From: Chryseobacterium aquifrigidense
GTDB taxonomy: Bacteria; Bacteroidota; Bacteroidia; Flavobacteriales; Weeksellaceae
Assembly: GCF_006716485.1 (NCBI RefSeq)
Contig: NZ_VFPD01000001.1
Location: forward strand, 1,301,096 to 1,365,095
Direction of reading: 5' to 3'
DNA length: 64,000 nt
Part shown: positions 35,618-44,076 of the stretch, piece after piece
How positions within the stretch are numbered: the first letter of the stretch is position 1
Layout of the letters: the number at the start of each line of letters is the position of its first letter
Position numbers and translations under genes: made by a program
The notes under the pieces: generated by a model
Told to the model about the DNA's origin: nothing
Database searches by the model: none
The model's input: the letters and a program-made list of their open reading frames with translations, nothing else

Positions 35618-36367
35618 ATGATAGGAAAATTAGAAAATAAATCTGTTTTAATTACCGGAGCAGACAGCGGAATCGGTAAGGCGGTAGCACTACTTTTTGC
35701 TCTGGAGGGTGCGGATATTGCAATCATCTATCATTCCAGTGACAACGACGCAGGAAGAACAAAGGCGGAAATTGAAAATCTGAATAAAAAATGTATCATT
35801 TTTAAAGGAGATATCAATGATTATGATTTCTGTGAAGAAACGGTAAAAGAAGTGATATCGGCATTCGGAAAAATTGACATTCTCATTAATAATGCCGGAA
35901 TTCAGTTTCCTGCAGAAAGTATTGAGCAGCTTGAAGAGAAAAACATCCGGCAAACCTTTGATTCCAATATTATAGGAATGATTTTATTAACGAAAGTAGT
36001 ATTTCCATATCTGAACGAAGGCGGAAGTATTATCAACACTACCTCAGTTTCAGCGTATCAGGGACATCCGGAACTTATTGATTATTCCGCAACAAAAGGT
36101 GCTATCGTTTCCTTCACCCGCTCGCTGGCACTACAGGCAAAGCCAAAAGGAATCAGGATCAATGCCGTTGCTCCGGGACCTGTTGCTACGCCGCTTACCG
36201 AAGAAACTTTTGATCAGGAGAAAGAAAATCCGGATAAACCTCCTTTGGAAAGAAATGCTACTCCCGAGGAAATAGCTTCCAGCTTCCTGTTTCTTGCAAG
36301 TAAAGATGCTTCACAGATTACGGGGCAGGTACTGCATCCCAACGGAGGACTGATAGTAAACGGTTAA
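35618..36367 (+). CDS. SDR family oxidoreductase (second of pair)
   Basis: 249 aa from this start. TGADSGIGKAVA cofactor motif, YSATK active site, and a C-terminal ITGQVLHPNGG typical of FabG- and glucose-dehydrogenase-like SDRs (YhdF/YgfF group). ATG at 35618 is preferred; an upstream in-frame ATG (35549) lies inside the first SDR gene. The substrate is unknown. It sits 10 nt after the first SDR, consistent with one mRNA. Confidence 0.9.
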   Translation: MIGKLENKSVLITGADSGIGKAVALLFALEGADIAIIYHSSDNDAGRTKAEIENLNKKCIIFKGDINDYDFCEETVKEVISAFGKIDILINNAGIQFPAESIEQLEEKNIRQTFDSNIIGMILLTKVVFPYLNEGGSIINTTSVSAYQGHPELIDYSATKGAIVSFTRSLALQAKPKGIRINAVAPGPVATPLTEETFDQEKENPDKPPLERNATPEEIASSFLFLASKDASQITGQVLHPNGGLIVNG

Positions 36368-36403
36368 AGTATATAAAGTATAAAACATCAAAATAGTTAA
36401 AAT

Positions 36404-36568
36404 ATGAAAACTACAGCACTTATTTTAGGCGTTATCAGCCTGTTTGCTTTTACTTCCTGCCGATGTAATATTGATGAAGATGAAAACCGAAAAAGAGACC
36501 AGAAAAGCAGTTCGCCCAATGCCGATAAATCCGGTCTTCCTGAAAGTGATACCTTGAGTATCAGATAA
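36404..36568 (+). CDS. Tiny lipoprotein (54 aa)
   Basis: The short frame MKTTALILGVISLFAFTSC ends in a lipobox Cys19. It continues through a second Cys (C21) and an acidic/basic tail (DEDENRKRDQKS), ending DTLSIR before TAA at 36566. It is below most gene-finder size limits, but it lies neatly between two operon genes with small gaps (36 and 23 nt). Predicted lipid-anchored. No family recognised. It resembles other small Bacteroidota envelope lipoproteins only in general build. Confidence 0.65.
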   Translation: MKTTALILGVISLFAFTSCRCNIDEDENRKRDQKSSSPNADKSGLPESDTLSIR

Positions 36569-36591
36569 GTTTAACAATAAAATATTTGGTT

Positions 36592-38121
36592 ATGTATAGA
36601 GACGGTGCAAGAAAAAGCATATGGCAGGAAGAGGTCAGAAAATTTTCTACAGAAACTGATCTCAATTCATTATATGATGCAGTCATAGTAGGCGGCGGGA
36701 TTACCGGAACTTCAACAGCGCTGAAACTCCAGGAATCAGGAAAAAGATGCATTATCCTGGAAGCTGCGAATATTGGATTCGGGACAACCGGAGGTACAAC
36801 TGCCCATTTAAATGATTTCTTTGATACAACTTTTAATCAGGTTATCCGTGATTTTGGGCCGGATAATGCCCAACTGTATGCACAATCCGGAATTGATGCT
36901 ATAAGCATTATTGAAGATAATATTCAGAAATATCAGATCAGCTGTGATTTCAGAAGAAAATCAGCTTATCTCTTTGCTCTGGATGAAAAACAGGAAGAGC
37001 AGTTAAAAGATATTGTAGAGGGAGCAGCTAAGGTAGGCCACGAAATGAGTTATGTGAATGAGATTCCTTTTCCAATCCCATTCAGAGAAGCAGTGCTCAT
37101 TCCGGGTCAGGGGCATTTTCATCCGGTAAAATATATTAAAGGACTTTGCGAGGCTTTTATAAAACTGGGAGGTTATATTCTGGAAAATTGTCTTGTTGAA
37201 GAACACGATGAGCAGAAAGACTATGTTATTTTAAAAACTTCTCAGGGAGAAATAAAAGCAAAGCATGTAGTCTATGCCACTCATATTCCGCCGGGAGTGA
37301 ATCTGCTTCATTTTACGAACGCACCTTACAGAAGCTACGCCATGGCATTTACCATGAAAAATGATAAATATCCGTGGGAACTTGGCTATGATCTCTCTGA
37401 ACCTTATCATTATTACCGCATTCAAAATATTGATGGTGAAAATCTATTGATTGCAGGCGGTGAGGATCACAAAACAGGGCATGCCGATGATACCGGAGAA
37501 TGTTTTTCAATTCTTGAAAATTATATCAGAAAATATTTTGATGTGGAAACTGTATTTTACAGCTGGTCCAGCCAATATTATGAACCCGTAGATGGGCTTC
37601 CGTATATTGGAAAACTTCCCGGAAGTAATAAAAGAATTTTTACAGCTACCGGTTTCAGAGGAAACGGAATGATATTCGGGACTCTTTCCTCGCAGATATT
37701 GCATGATCTGATTATTACTGGAAAAAGTAAATATGGAGATCTGTTCAACCCTTCAAGAATAAAACCTATTGCCGGATTTTCAGATTTTGTAAAGGAAACC
37801 GCAACCGTAGCATTTGATTTTATAAAGGATAAAATTTTAACTGAGAAAATCGATTCTTTTTCAGAAGTTGGAGAAGGAGAGGCAAAAGTCATTAAGTATG
37901 AGTCCGAATCTTATGCCCTTTACAAAGAAAATGACGGTACGTTGCATCTTCTCAGAAGTACCTGTCCGCATGCCGGATGTCAGGTCCGGTGGAATAGTGC
38001 TGAGCTAAGCTGGGACTGCCCATGCCATGGATCAAGATTTGGTGTCAATGGGAAAATCCTTACCGGGCCCACCACAAAGAATCTGCAGAAAGTATTTCCT
38101 TATCAAAAACGTGATTCATAA
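36592..38121 (+). CDS. FAD-dependent oxidoreductase with C-terminal Rieske domain
   Basis: 509 aa. A DAO-family FAD domain with dinucleotide motif GGGITGTSTALKLQ spans about 1-390. A Rieske [2Fe-2S] domain follows, with C458-x-H460 (CPHAGC) and C476-x2-H479 (CPCHGS). The protein resembles YhfW/PuuB-type oxidases; the amine or imino acid substrate is unknown. Electrons may pass from the flavin to the iron-sulphur centre. ATG at 36592 is chosen over an in-frame TTG at 36586. It is in line with the stress genes. Confidence 0.9.
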   Translation: MYRDGARKSIWQEEVRKFSTETDLNSLYDAVIVGGGITGTSTALKLQESGKRCIILEAANIGFGTTGGTTAHLNDFFDTTFNQVIRDFGPDNAQLYAQSGIDAISIIEDNIQKYQISCDFRRKSAYLFALDEKQEEQLKDIVEGAAKVGHEMSYVNEIPFPIPFREAVLIPGQGHFHPVKYIKGLCEAFIKLGGYILENCLVEEHDEQKDYVILKTSQGEIKAKHVVYATHIPPGVNLLHFTNAPYRSYAMAFTMKNDKYPWELGYDLSEPYHYYRIQNIDGENLLIAGGEDHKTGHADDTGECFSILENYIRKYFDVETVFYSWSSQYYEPVDGLPYIGKLPGSNKRIFTATGFRGNGMIFGTLSSQILHDLIITGKSKYGDLFNPSRIKPIAGFSDFVKETATVAFDFIKDKILTEKIDSFSEVGEGEAKVIKYESESYALYKENDGTLHLLRSTCPHAGCQVRWNSAELSWDCPCHGSRFGVNGKILTGPTTKNLQKVFPYQKRDS

Positions 38122-38167
38122 ACCTTAAACCTGGAACTTTAAACCTTGAACTTTAAACTTTAAACTC
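38121..38167. repeat. AAACTTTAAACC-type low-complexity repeat
   Basis: The spacer before the DUF6766 gene has about four degenerate copies of an ACTTTAAAC(C/T)-like unit. It is probably a simple-sequence spacer, similar in style to 9817-9846. Confidence 0.4.
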
Positions 38168-38173
38168 AGAAAT

Positions 38174-38830
38174 ATGCAACGCACCAGTTTCCTTCATCGC
38201 AACAGCTTAAGCATTGTTTTGATTACTCTGATGATTATTTTTCTCGCAGGGCAGTTCTTTATGGGCTGGAAAACAGAAAATAAAGAACTCATTGAAAACG
38301 GCCAGCCTGCTTTAAAGATCGGTGAATATATCCATAGCGGGCATTTTATACAGGCGACCTTTGAAAACTGGGAAAGCGAATTTCTCCAGATGATGTTATA
38401 TGTTGTATTAACGATTTCTCTGCGGCAAAAAGGTTCCAGTGAATCAAAATCTATGACAGAAGAGGAAGATGTTGACAAAGAACCTGTGGCACATCCCAAA
38501 GCGCCATGGCCTGTTAAAAAAGGCGGCATATGGCTGAAGCTCTACAAACACTCTTTATCACTTGCTTTTGCAATTCTATTTCTGGCAAGCTTTATTTTGC
38601 ATTTCTATGGAAGTCTTAAAGATTTTAATGATGAACAAATAATGAAAGGGAAACCCCTTATAACGGCAATTCAATACATGTCAGAATCAAGGTTCTGGTT
38701 TGAATCTTTTCAGAACTGGCAGAGTGAATTTCTGGCCGTAGCTTCTCTCGTTCTTCTATCGATCTGGCTTCGTGAAAAAGGCTCTCCCGAATCAAAACCT
38801 GTTGATATGCCTCACGACGAAACTCCTTAA
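38174..38830 (+). CDS. DUF6766 family membrane protein with internal duplication
   Basis: 218 aa, four predicted transmembrane helices. Two halves repeat the same layout: helix, short loop, a FxNW(E/Q)SEFL block, helix, then a basic (L)R(Q/E)KGS(S/P)ESK tail (repeat 1 about 24-92, repeat 2 about 145-212). This indicates tandem duplication of a two-helix unit. The function is unknown. It is the last gene of the stress run, 52 nt after the Rieske protein gene. Confidence 0.82.
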   Translation: MQRTSFLHRNSLSIVLITLMIIFLAGQFFMGWKTENKELIENGQPALKIGEYIHSGHFIQATFENWESEFLQMMLYVVLTISLRQKGSSESKSMTEEEDVDKEPVAHPKAPWPVKKGGIWLKLYKHSLSLAFAILFLASFILHFYGSLKDFNDEQIMKGKPLITAIQYMSESRFWFESFQNWQSEFLAVASLVLLSIWLREKGSPESKPVDMPHDETP

Positions 38831-39615
38831 TTTTTATTCACCTTTGGCTTTGTCTGCATGATTGCAAAGTAGGATGCTGTGAATGCTGACAGGCTTTGGT
38901 ACCCCACTTTATAAGCTACTTCACTCAAAGTATATTGTTTGGTATCTATTAACTCAATGCTTTTTAAAATTCGGGTGAGCTGGAGGTATTTCTGTAAGGT
39001 AATTCCCGTTTCATTTTTAAAAATTCTCTGGAGGCTTCTCACAGACATCTGTGCTTTTTCAGCTAATGAATCAATATCCAGATTATATTTAAAATTGGAA
39101 TTAATATCATGGCACACGGGAATCAGCCTGGTGTCAGTGGGTACAGGGATTTCCAGACCGCTGCTTTCTTTGCAGAAATTGGGAAGACTCTTTAAAATGG
39201 CTTTAAAAAAAATGTCCTGTTCTTCATTTTCATCCAGAGATTGATTCCATTTTGAAGCATACAAAAGCATTTCCTTTAAAACCGGCGGAACAGCAAAAAC
39301 CTGAACATTCTGATAAAATTCATCCTCAAAAACAGATTTAAAAAGAAATACCATCAGATTCACCGTTTGCGCTTCTGAAGTTATTTTGTGGGCTTTCCCT
39401 GAAGGTATCCAGATGACATGATGTTGTGGGACAAGATAAATTTTCCGGTCAATATGGAAATACTGATAGCCTTCCTCTACAAAAGTAAGCTGTGCACGGC
39501 TGTGTTTATGCTCGTAATCATCATGTTTCCAGCTTTTTTCGCACCATACATAAGCTTCTTTGTTGATAGAATCTACAAAGTGGCTCTCCGTTTTTTCAGT
39601 CAGTCCACATTTCAT
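38827..39615 (-). CDS. AraC family regulator (adjacent to flavodoxin-RidA gene)
   Basis: 262 aa. A cupin-like N-terminal sensor (FVEEGYQYFHIDRK...WIPSGKAHKI) is followed by a C-terminal pair of HTH motifs (about 170-262, SVRSLQRIFKNETGITLQKY and LSEVAYKVGYQSLSAFTASY). It is divergent from the secreted flavodoxin-RidA gene. A 28-nt-spaced 11 bp inverted repeat in the shared intergenic region overlaps its ATG. Its 3' end overlaps the DUF6766 gene by 4 nt in convergent orientation. Confidence 0.88.
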   Translation of the reverse strand: MKCGLTEKTESHFVDSINKEAYVWCEKSWKHDDYEHKHSRAQLTFVEEGYQYFHIDRKIYLVPQHHVIWIPSGKAHKITSEAQTVNLMVFLFKSVFEDEFYQNVQVFAVPPVLKEMLLYASKWNQSLDENEEQDIFFKAILKSLPNFCKESSGLEIPVPTDTRLIPVCHDINSNFKYNLDIDSLAEKAQMSVRSLQRIFKNETGITLQKYLQLTRILKSIELIDTKQYTLSEVAYKVGYQSLSAFTASYFAIMQTKPKVNKN

Positions 39616-39673
39616 ATTGTCGTTTGGTATGTATATTTTGGCAAATTTAATAAAAACGACAATAGTAATTTTG
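39615..39673. promoter_or_regulatory. Divergent AraC/flavodoxin-RidA control region with inverted repeat
   Basis: Arms TATTGTCGTTT (39615-39625) and AAACGACAATA (39654-39664) form a perfect 11 bp inverted repeat. Minus-strand -7 TAAATTTG (39642-39649) serves araC; plus-strand -7 TAATTTTG (39666-39673) serves the flavodoxin gene and abuts the right arm. The left arm covers the araC start codon, a repressor-like position. Confidence 0.6.
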
Positions 39674-39731
39674 TATAATCAATGTAATCACTACATCATT
39701 ACTATCAATTATAATCTTTATCTTACTCAGA

Positions 39732-40868
39732 ATGAAAAAACTATGTCTTTTTTTTATTTTAATTTTATTATTTAATAACACTTACATCATGGCACAAACT
39801 AAAGCTAAAATATTGGTTCTGATCCATTCAGATAATGGTGGAACTTATGAACTGGCTAAGGAAGTCGCTAAAGGGATCGAAAGCGAAGATAATGCAGTTT
39901 CTTATATCAAACTTGTCAAAGCTTCAGAAAATCCACACCTGAAAAATCTTCCGGTAGCAACAGTGGATGAATTAACGTCTTATGACGGGATTGCTTTTGG
40001 TTCGCCTGTTTATTTCGGGAATATCAGTACAGGAATGAGCGAATTTTTATCCAAAACCGTTCAGTTATGGACCAATCATGCATTGGAAGGAGTACCTGCC
40101 ACCGTTTTTATGTCTGCAGGAAGCGGAGCGGGAAAAGAACTTGCTCTTCAGGCATTCTGGAACAGTCTTGCCGTACACGGAATGGTATTGGTTTCTAATG
40201 GAATTCGTGGAACAGAAGAACTGAATAAAACTGTTCCACAGGGAAATACTGTTTTGGGAGTTACCAGCATGGCTTCTTTAAAAGATGTGGAAAGACCTAC
40301 CAAAGGAGAACGAAATATTGCTGAACTCCAGGGAAGACATTTCGCAAAAGTAGCATTGGCATTAAAGGATACGCATCCTAAAAAAACATTAGCTGCTGTT
40401 GAAAATCACCAGAATTTCAGTGAAATACTGAAGAAAAAGAATATTACCCTTCCTCAGGTTCCCAAACCGGCAGGAAATTATCAGCCGTTCGTCCGTTCAG
40501 GAAATCTGGTATTTATCAATCAGGTCGCTTTAAAAGATGGTAAAATTTTAAATCCCGGGAAATTAGGCGTTGAAGTGAATGAACAACAGGTAAAAGAAGC
40601 TACAAAAGTAACGATGCTGAATGTGATTTCAGTGTTAAATGAAGCTGTAGGAGGAGATTTGAACAGAGTAAAACAATGTGTACAGCTTACCGGAATTTTC
40701 AATACCAAAGATGACTATACAAAACATGCAGACCTTATGAATGTAGCTTCTGATCTGGCTGTTGAAGTCTTTGGAGATAAAGGAAAACATGCCAGAGCAA
40801 CTTTGGGAGCTTCTTCTATTCCCGTAGGTTCTTCCGTAGAGATTCAGGCAGTTTTTGAAGTGGAATAA
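39732..40868 (+). CDS. Exported flavodoxin (WrbA-like) - RidA fusion protein
   Basis: 378 aa. A signal peptide (about 22 residues, ending IMAQ) precedes a flavodoxin/NAD(P)H:quinone-oxidoreductase-like domain (about 25-215, FMN-site IHSDNGGTYELAKEV and GSPVYFGN). A linker leads into a RidA (YjgF) domain (about 250-378) with the arginine-containing HARATLGASSIP block. RidA enzymes deaminate reactive enamines/imines. The combination is unusual, and the leader predicts export. It is controlled by the divergent AraC gene (inference). Confidence 0.85.
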   Translation: MKKLCLFFILILLFNNTYIMAQTKAKILVLIHSDNGGTYELAKEVAKGIESEDNAVSYIKLVKASENPHLKNLPVATVDELTSYDGIAFGSPVYFGNISTGMSEFLSKTVQLWTNHALEGVPATVFMSAGSGAGKELALQAFWNSLAVHGMVLVSNGIRGTEELNKTVPQGNTVLGVTSMASLKDVERPTKGERNIAELQGRHFAKVALALKDTHPKKTLAAVENHQNFSEILKKKNITLPQVPKPAGNYQPFVRSGNLVFINQVALKDGKILNPGKLGVEVNEQQVKEATKVTMLNVISVLNEAVGGDLNRVKQCVQLTGIFNTKDDYTKHADLMNVASDLAVEVFGDKGKHARATLGASSIPVGSSVEIQAVFEVE

Positions 40869-40898
40869 TTTTCCAATTTAAACAACAAAGTCACACAT

Positions 40899-41060
40899 CC
40901 GTGTAAATCTGTGGGAGAAAAATTTTATTTTACCACAAAAGTTTAAAACACTTAAATTGGCTTAAGTACAAATAAGCAGCAAAGAAGTCCACATAAGTCA
41001 AAAAATCTTTGCTTTTTGATTGCGCAACAACCGTGTAAATCCAAAAGAAATCTGCGGGAG
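40899..41060. repeat. Pair of CCGTGTAAATC...GGGAG intergenic repeats
   Basis: Two units share CCGTGTAAATC and ATCTG(T/C)GGGAG (40899-40918 and 41031-41060) between convergent genes. A related unit lies at 44367-44388. They look like decayed members of a dispersed flavobacterial repeat family. Confidence 0.5.
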
Positions 41061-42488
41061 TTAAAAAACCGAGATAATCTCTGCGATAACAGGGATACTT
41101 TGCTCCAGCTGCTCTTCAGAAAGCGCTCCATAGCTTAACCGGAATCCGTTCACATGGTTTTTACTGTATTGTTTAGGATGAATAATCTTAATATTTTTTT
41201 CCAGTAAAAGCTCTGTTATAGCATCCCAATCCGGTTTTGCTTTAGGAACGATCCAAAAAGCAAGACCTCCTTCAGGTAATGTAAAATCGGCAATGTCTTT
41301 CATATATTTTGTCAACAGTTCAAAGACAAAATCTCTTTTATTTTTATAATGAACAGTAGCTTTTCTGATATGCTTTTTTATGGCTCCTTCTTTAATTAGC
41401 TGAAGAACTGCCTGTTCCATGATGACATCTCCGTGTACATCAATAATCTTTCTCAGATCACCGATTCTTTTCAGAAGTTCCTGATTTTTTGTAGCCAGAT
41501 AGCCGATTCTTAAAGCAGGAGCAACCACCTTGCTTAAAGTTCCGATATATACATAATTGTGAAGCTCCGCAAAGCTTGAGATCGGGAGAATAGGACGGTA
41601 TCCGAAATGAAATTCGTTGTCATAATCATCCTCAATGATGGTGATATTGTATTGGTTGGATAATTCAATCAATCTTAATCTTCTTGCCAGGCTTAAAGTA
41701 ACCGTGGTAGGATATTGTCTGTGAGGAGTAATATATATCGCTTTTATATTCTGATGCTGTTTTAAGAGCTTTTCAACAGCCTCAATACTGATTCCGTCAT
41801 GATCCACTGGAACGGGCAAAAGCTGCGCTCCGGCATACTGAAACGCTTGCCATGCCGGCTGATATCCGGGATCTTCTACAATGACTATGTCTTCAGGGTT
41901 CAAAAGACTTTGGGCGGTGAGAAACATGCCCATCTGGCTTCCCCTGGTGATAGAAATGTCATTTTCTTGAATATGCATTCCACGCTGATGATTGAGCATC
42001 TGAGAGATCATTTTGCGGAATTCCACATCACCATGCTCATTTCCATAACCCATCATCTGCCATTTGGCTTTGATGCTAAAAATCTGTCTGTAGGCTCTTG
42101 CCAGCTCTGTTACGGGAGCTATTTTACTGTCCGGGTGGCCATCATCAAAATTAATTACCATTCCGGTAGAAACTGCCTGCTGGTCCAGAGGATGATGCAA
42201 TACATCTGCATTCTTTTCATGTAAGGCAGGAAGATTTTCAGAGACAAAAATTCCTTTTCGTTCTCTGGAAATTACCCATTCTTCATTAATCAACACCTGA
42301 TAGGCTTCTACAACCGTATTCCGGTTAATTTTTAAGGACTGGGCAAGATTCCGGCTTCCGGGAAGGGTGTCTCCAGCTTTTAATCTTCCTGAACGGATAT
42401 CACCGATGATGGTATCCGCAATCTGTAAATAAACGGCTTTATCAAGCTTTTTATCAATTTCTAATTCCAATTTCCAAGGGCGCAACAT
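41061..42488 (-). CDS. MocR-type GntR regulator / aminotransferase fusion (divergent from cupin gene)
   Basis: 475 aa. GntR winged helix (about 15-80, GSRNLAQSLKINRNTVVEAY) plus an aminotransferase-like domain with PLP lysine K320 (GTLSKVVAPALRIGY) and IEDDYDNEFHF. The domain resembles PdxR- and GabR-type regulators. It is divergent from a cupin gene with a DapA-like aldolase gene beyond, so it may control a small catabolic module. The effector is not deducible. Confidence 0.9.
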   Translation of the reverse strand: MLRPWKLELEIDKKLDKAVYLQIADTIIGDIRSGRLKAGDTLPGSRNLAQSLKINRNTVVEAYQVLINEEWVISRERKGIFVSENLPALHEKNADVLHHPLDQQAVSTGMVINFDDGHPDSKIAPVTELARAYRQIFSIKAKWQMMGYGNEHGDVEFRKMISQMLNHQRGMHIQENDISITRGSQMGMFLTAQSLLNPEDIVIVEDPGYQPAWQAFQYAGAQLLPVPVDHDGISIEAVEKLLKQHQNIKAIYITPHRQYPTTVTLSLARRLRLIELSNQYNITIIEDDYDNEFHFGYRPILPISSFAELHNYVYIGTLSKVVAPALRIGYLATKNQELLKRIGDLRKIIDVHGDVIMEQAVLQLIKEGAIKKHIRKATVHYKNKRDFVFELLTKYMKDIADFTLPEGGLAFWIVPKAKPDWDAITELLLEKNIKIIHPKQYSKNHVNGFRLSYGALSEEQLEQSIPVIAEIISVF

Positions 42489-42493
42489 CTGGA

Positions 42494-42550
42494 CTATCTA
42501 TTTATGTAAAAACTGAATCATTTAAACAGTCCAAAGATAGGGTAATTTTG
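42494..42550. promoter_or_regulatory. Divergent MocR/cupin control region
   Basis: CTATCT and AGATAG, together with GGACT and AGTCC half-sites, flank the central AT-rich core as an imperfect inverted repeat. A -7 element TAATTTTG (42543-42550) serves the cupin gene. Confidence 0.4.
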
Positions 42551-42589
42551 TCATGCAATAAAGCACAAAACCATAATAATTTTAAAATC

Positions 42590-43045
42590 ATGGACAAGAA
42601 ACAATTCAGTTCTAAAGATTTCCACGAAACATTTGCAAGACCGAAGTATGTAAAACCAAGCCATTTGATCCATAAAAATGTAGAAAATGCAGGAGAGCAT
42701 AATCAGTTTTCAACAGAAAGAAAACACCCTGTTTTTTTTGTAGATCTGCCAAGCAAAAATGTGAGTATGACCATTGGTGGATTAACTCCGGGGCAGCAAA
42801 CCAACAGACACCGCCACACCTATGAAACTGTATTATTTGTGATTGAAGGTAAAGGCTGGACAGAAGTAGAAGATGAAAGAGTGTACTGGGAGGCTGGAGA
42901 CGCTGTTTACATTCCTTCATGGGCATGGCACAAGCATCAGAATCTAAGTGATACGGAATCTACCAAATATATCGCCTGCGAAAATGCTCCTCAACTACAA
43001 AATCTGGGAGTGGCATTGAGAGAAGAGGAAGGAAGAGATCTTTAA
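42590..43045 (+). CDS. Cupin-domain protein
   Basis: 151 aa from this start. Single double-stranded beta-helix with metal-ligand pattern HRHTYE and, later, AWHKHQN. The central VIEGKGWTEVEDERVYWEAGD matches cupin motifs 1-2. It may be a dioxygenase- or isomerase-type enzyme or a metabolite sensor; the substrate is unknown. ATG at 42590 is preferred over an in-frame TTG at 42548. Divergent from MocR and co-directional with the aldolase gene. Confidence 0.85.
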   Translation: MDKKQFSSKDFHETFARPKYVKPSHLIHKNVENAGEHNQFSTERKHPVFFVDLPSKNVSMTIGGLTPGQQTNRHRHTYETVLFVIEGKGWTEVEDERVYWEAGDAVYIPSWAWHKHQNLSDTESTKYIACENAPQLQNLGVALREEEGRDL

Positions 43046-43054
43046 TATCAGAAA

Positions 43055-43153
43055 TTTAAACCATTAAGAGATCTGGCATTGCTAAACTATTTTGATATCG
43101 GAGATGATTTTCATTTCAAGGCGAAATTTGCTTAATCTTCTTAATGGTTTAAA
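43055..43153. repeat. Long-spaced inverted repeat between the cupin and aldolase genes
   Basis: 14 bp arms TTTAAACCATTAAG (43055-43068) and CTTAATGGTTTAAA (43140-43153) bracket a 71 nt spacer. It resembles the dispersed AAACCATTAAG repeats of Chryseobacterium-like genomes, as far as I recall. It could fold into a large hairpin in the intergenic RNA. Confidence 0.5.
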
Positions 43154-43182
43154 ATTATTTTAAAATTTTAAACGAACAGCAT

Positions 43183-44067
43183 ATGAAAAATGTTCCATTT
43201 AAAGGGATTATAGCGTATCCCATAACTCCTTTTGATGAAAAAGAAAAAGTAGACATTCCTCTTTTCAAGCATCTGGTAGAAAGGTTAATCACTTCCGGAA
43301 GTCACGGTATTGCGCCCCTGGGAAGTACAGGAGTAATGCCTTATCTGTCCGATGAAGAAAAAGAAGAAGTTACGGAAGCTACTTTACAGCAGGTAAAAGG
43401 AAGAATTCCTACACTGGTAGGGGTTTCCAATCTTACAACAGAAAAAACCATCCATCATGCTCAGTTTGCAGAAAAAGCAGGAGCAGATGCGGTGATGATC
43501 ATTCCTATGAGCTACTGGAAGCTAACTGACGACGAAATTGTAACACATTATGATGCCGTAGCCAGTAAAATATCAATTCCTATTATGGCGTACAATAATC
43601 CCGCAACAAGTGGAGTAGATATGTCACCGGCTTTACTGAAAAGACTGCTTGAAATTCCCAATGTAACCATGATCAAGGAAAGTACAGGAGACATCCAGAG
43701 AATGCATTGTCTGAGAAGGGAACTGGGAGAAGAAATAGCATTCTATAATGGTTCCAATCCTCTGGCACTGGCTGCATTTTCTGCAGGTGCTAGAGGTTGG
43801 TGTACTGCTGCTCCCAATCTTATTCCTGAGTTGAATATCAGTCTTTATCATGCCGTTGAAGAAGGAGATCTTGAAAAGGCAAAAAAGATTTTCTACCAGC
43901 AGTTTGATCTTTTAAAATTTATTGTGAATAAAGGATTGCCAAGAGCTGTGAAATCTGGACTGAATATTCTGGGTGAAGATGGCGGGAATCTGAGAAGCCC
44001 TTTAAAACCTCTTCACGAAAAAGAATCCGAAGAATTAAAAAATATTATTAAAACCCTTATTAATTAG
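43183..44067 (+). CDS. Dihydrodipicolinate synthase / N-acetylneuraminate lyase family aldolase
   Basis: 294 aa class I aldolase of the DapA family. Schiff-base Lys K165 (MIKESTGD), Tyr Y137 (AYNNP), and a GSTG motif at 47-50 where DapA has GTTGE. The GTTGE change argues for a function other than lysine synthesis, such as a sugar- or hydroxyproline-type aldolase. It follows the cupin gene by 137 nt with the inverted repeat in between. Confidence 0.87.
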   Translation: MKNVPFKGIIAYPITPFDEKEKVDIPLFKHLVERLITSGSHGIAPLGSTGVMPYLSDEEKEEVTEATLQQVKGRIPTLVGVSNLTTEKTIHHAQFAEKAGADAVMIIPMSYWKLTDDEIVTHYDAVASKISIPIMAYNNPATSGVDMSPALLKRLLEIPNVTMIKESTGDIQRMHCLRRELGEEIAFYNGSNPLALAAFSAGARGWCTAAPNLIPELNISLYHAVEEGDLEKAKKIFYQQFDLLKFIVNKGLPRAVKSGLNILGEDGGNLRSPLKPLHEKESEELKNIIKTLIN

Positions 44068-44076
44068 TACAATTAT

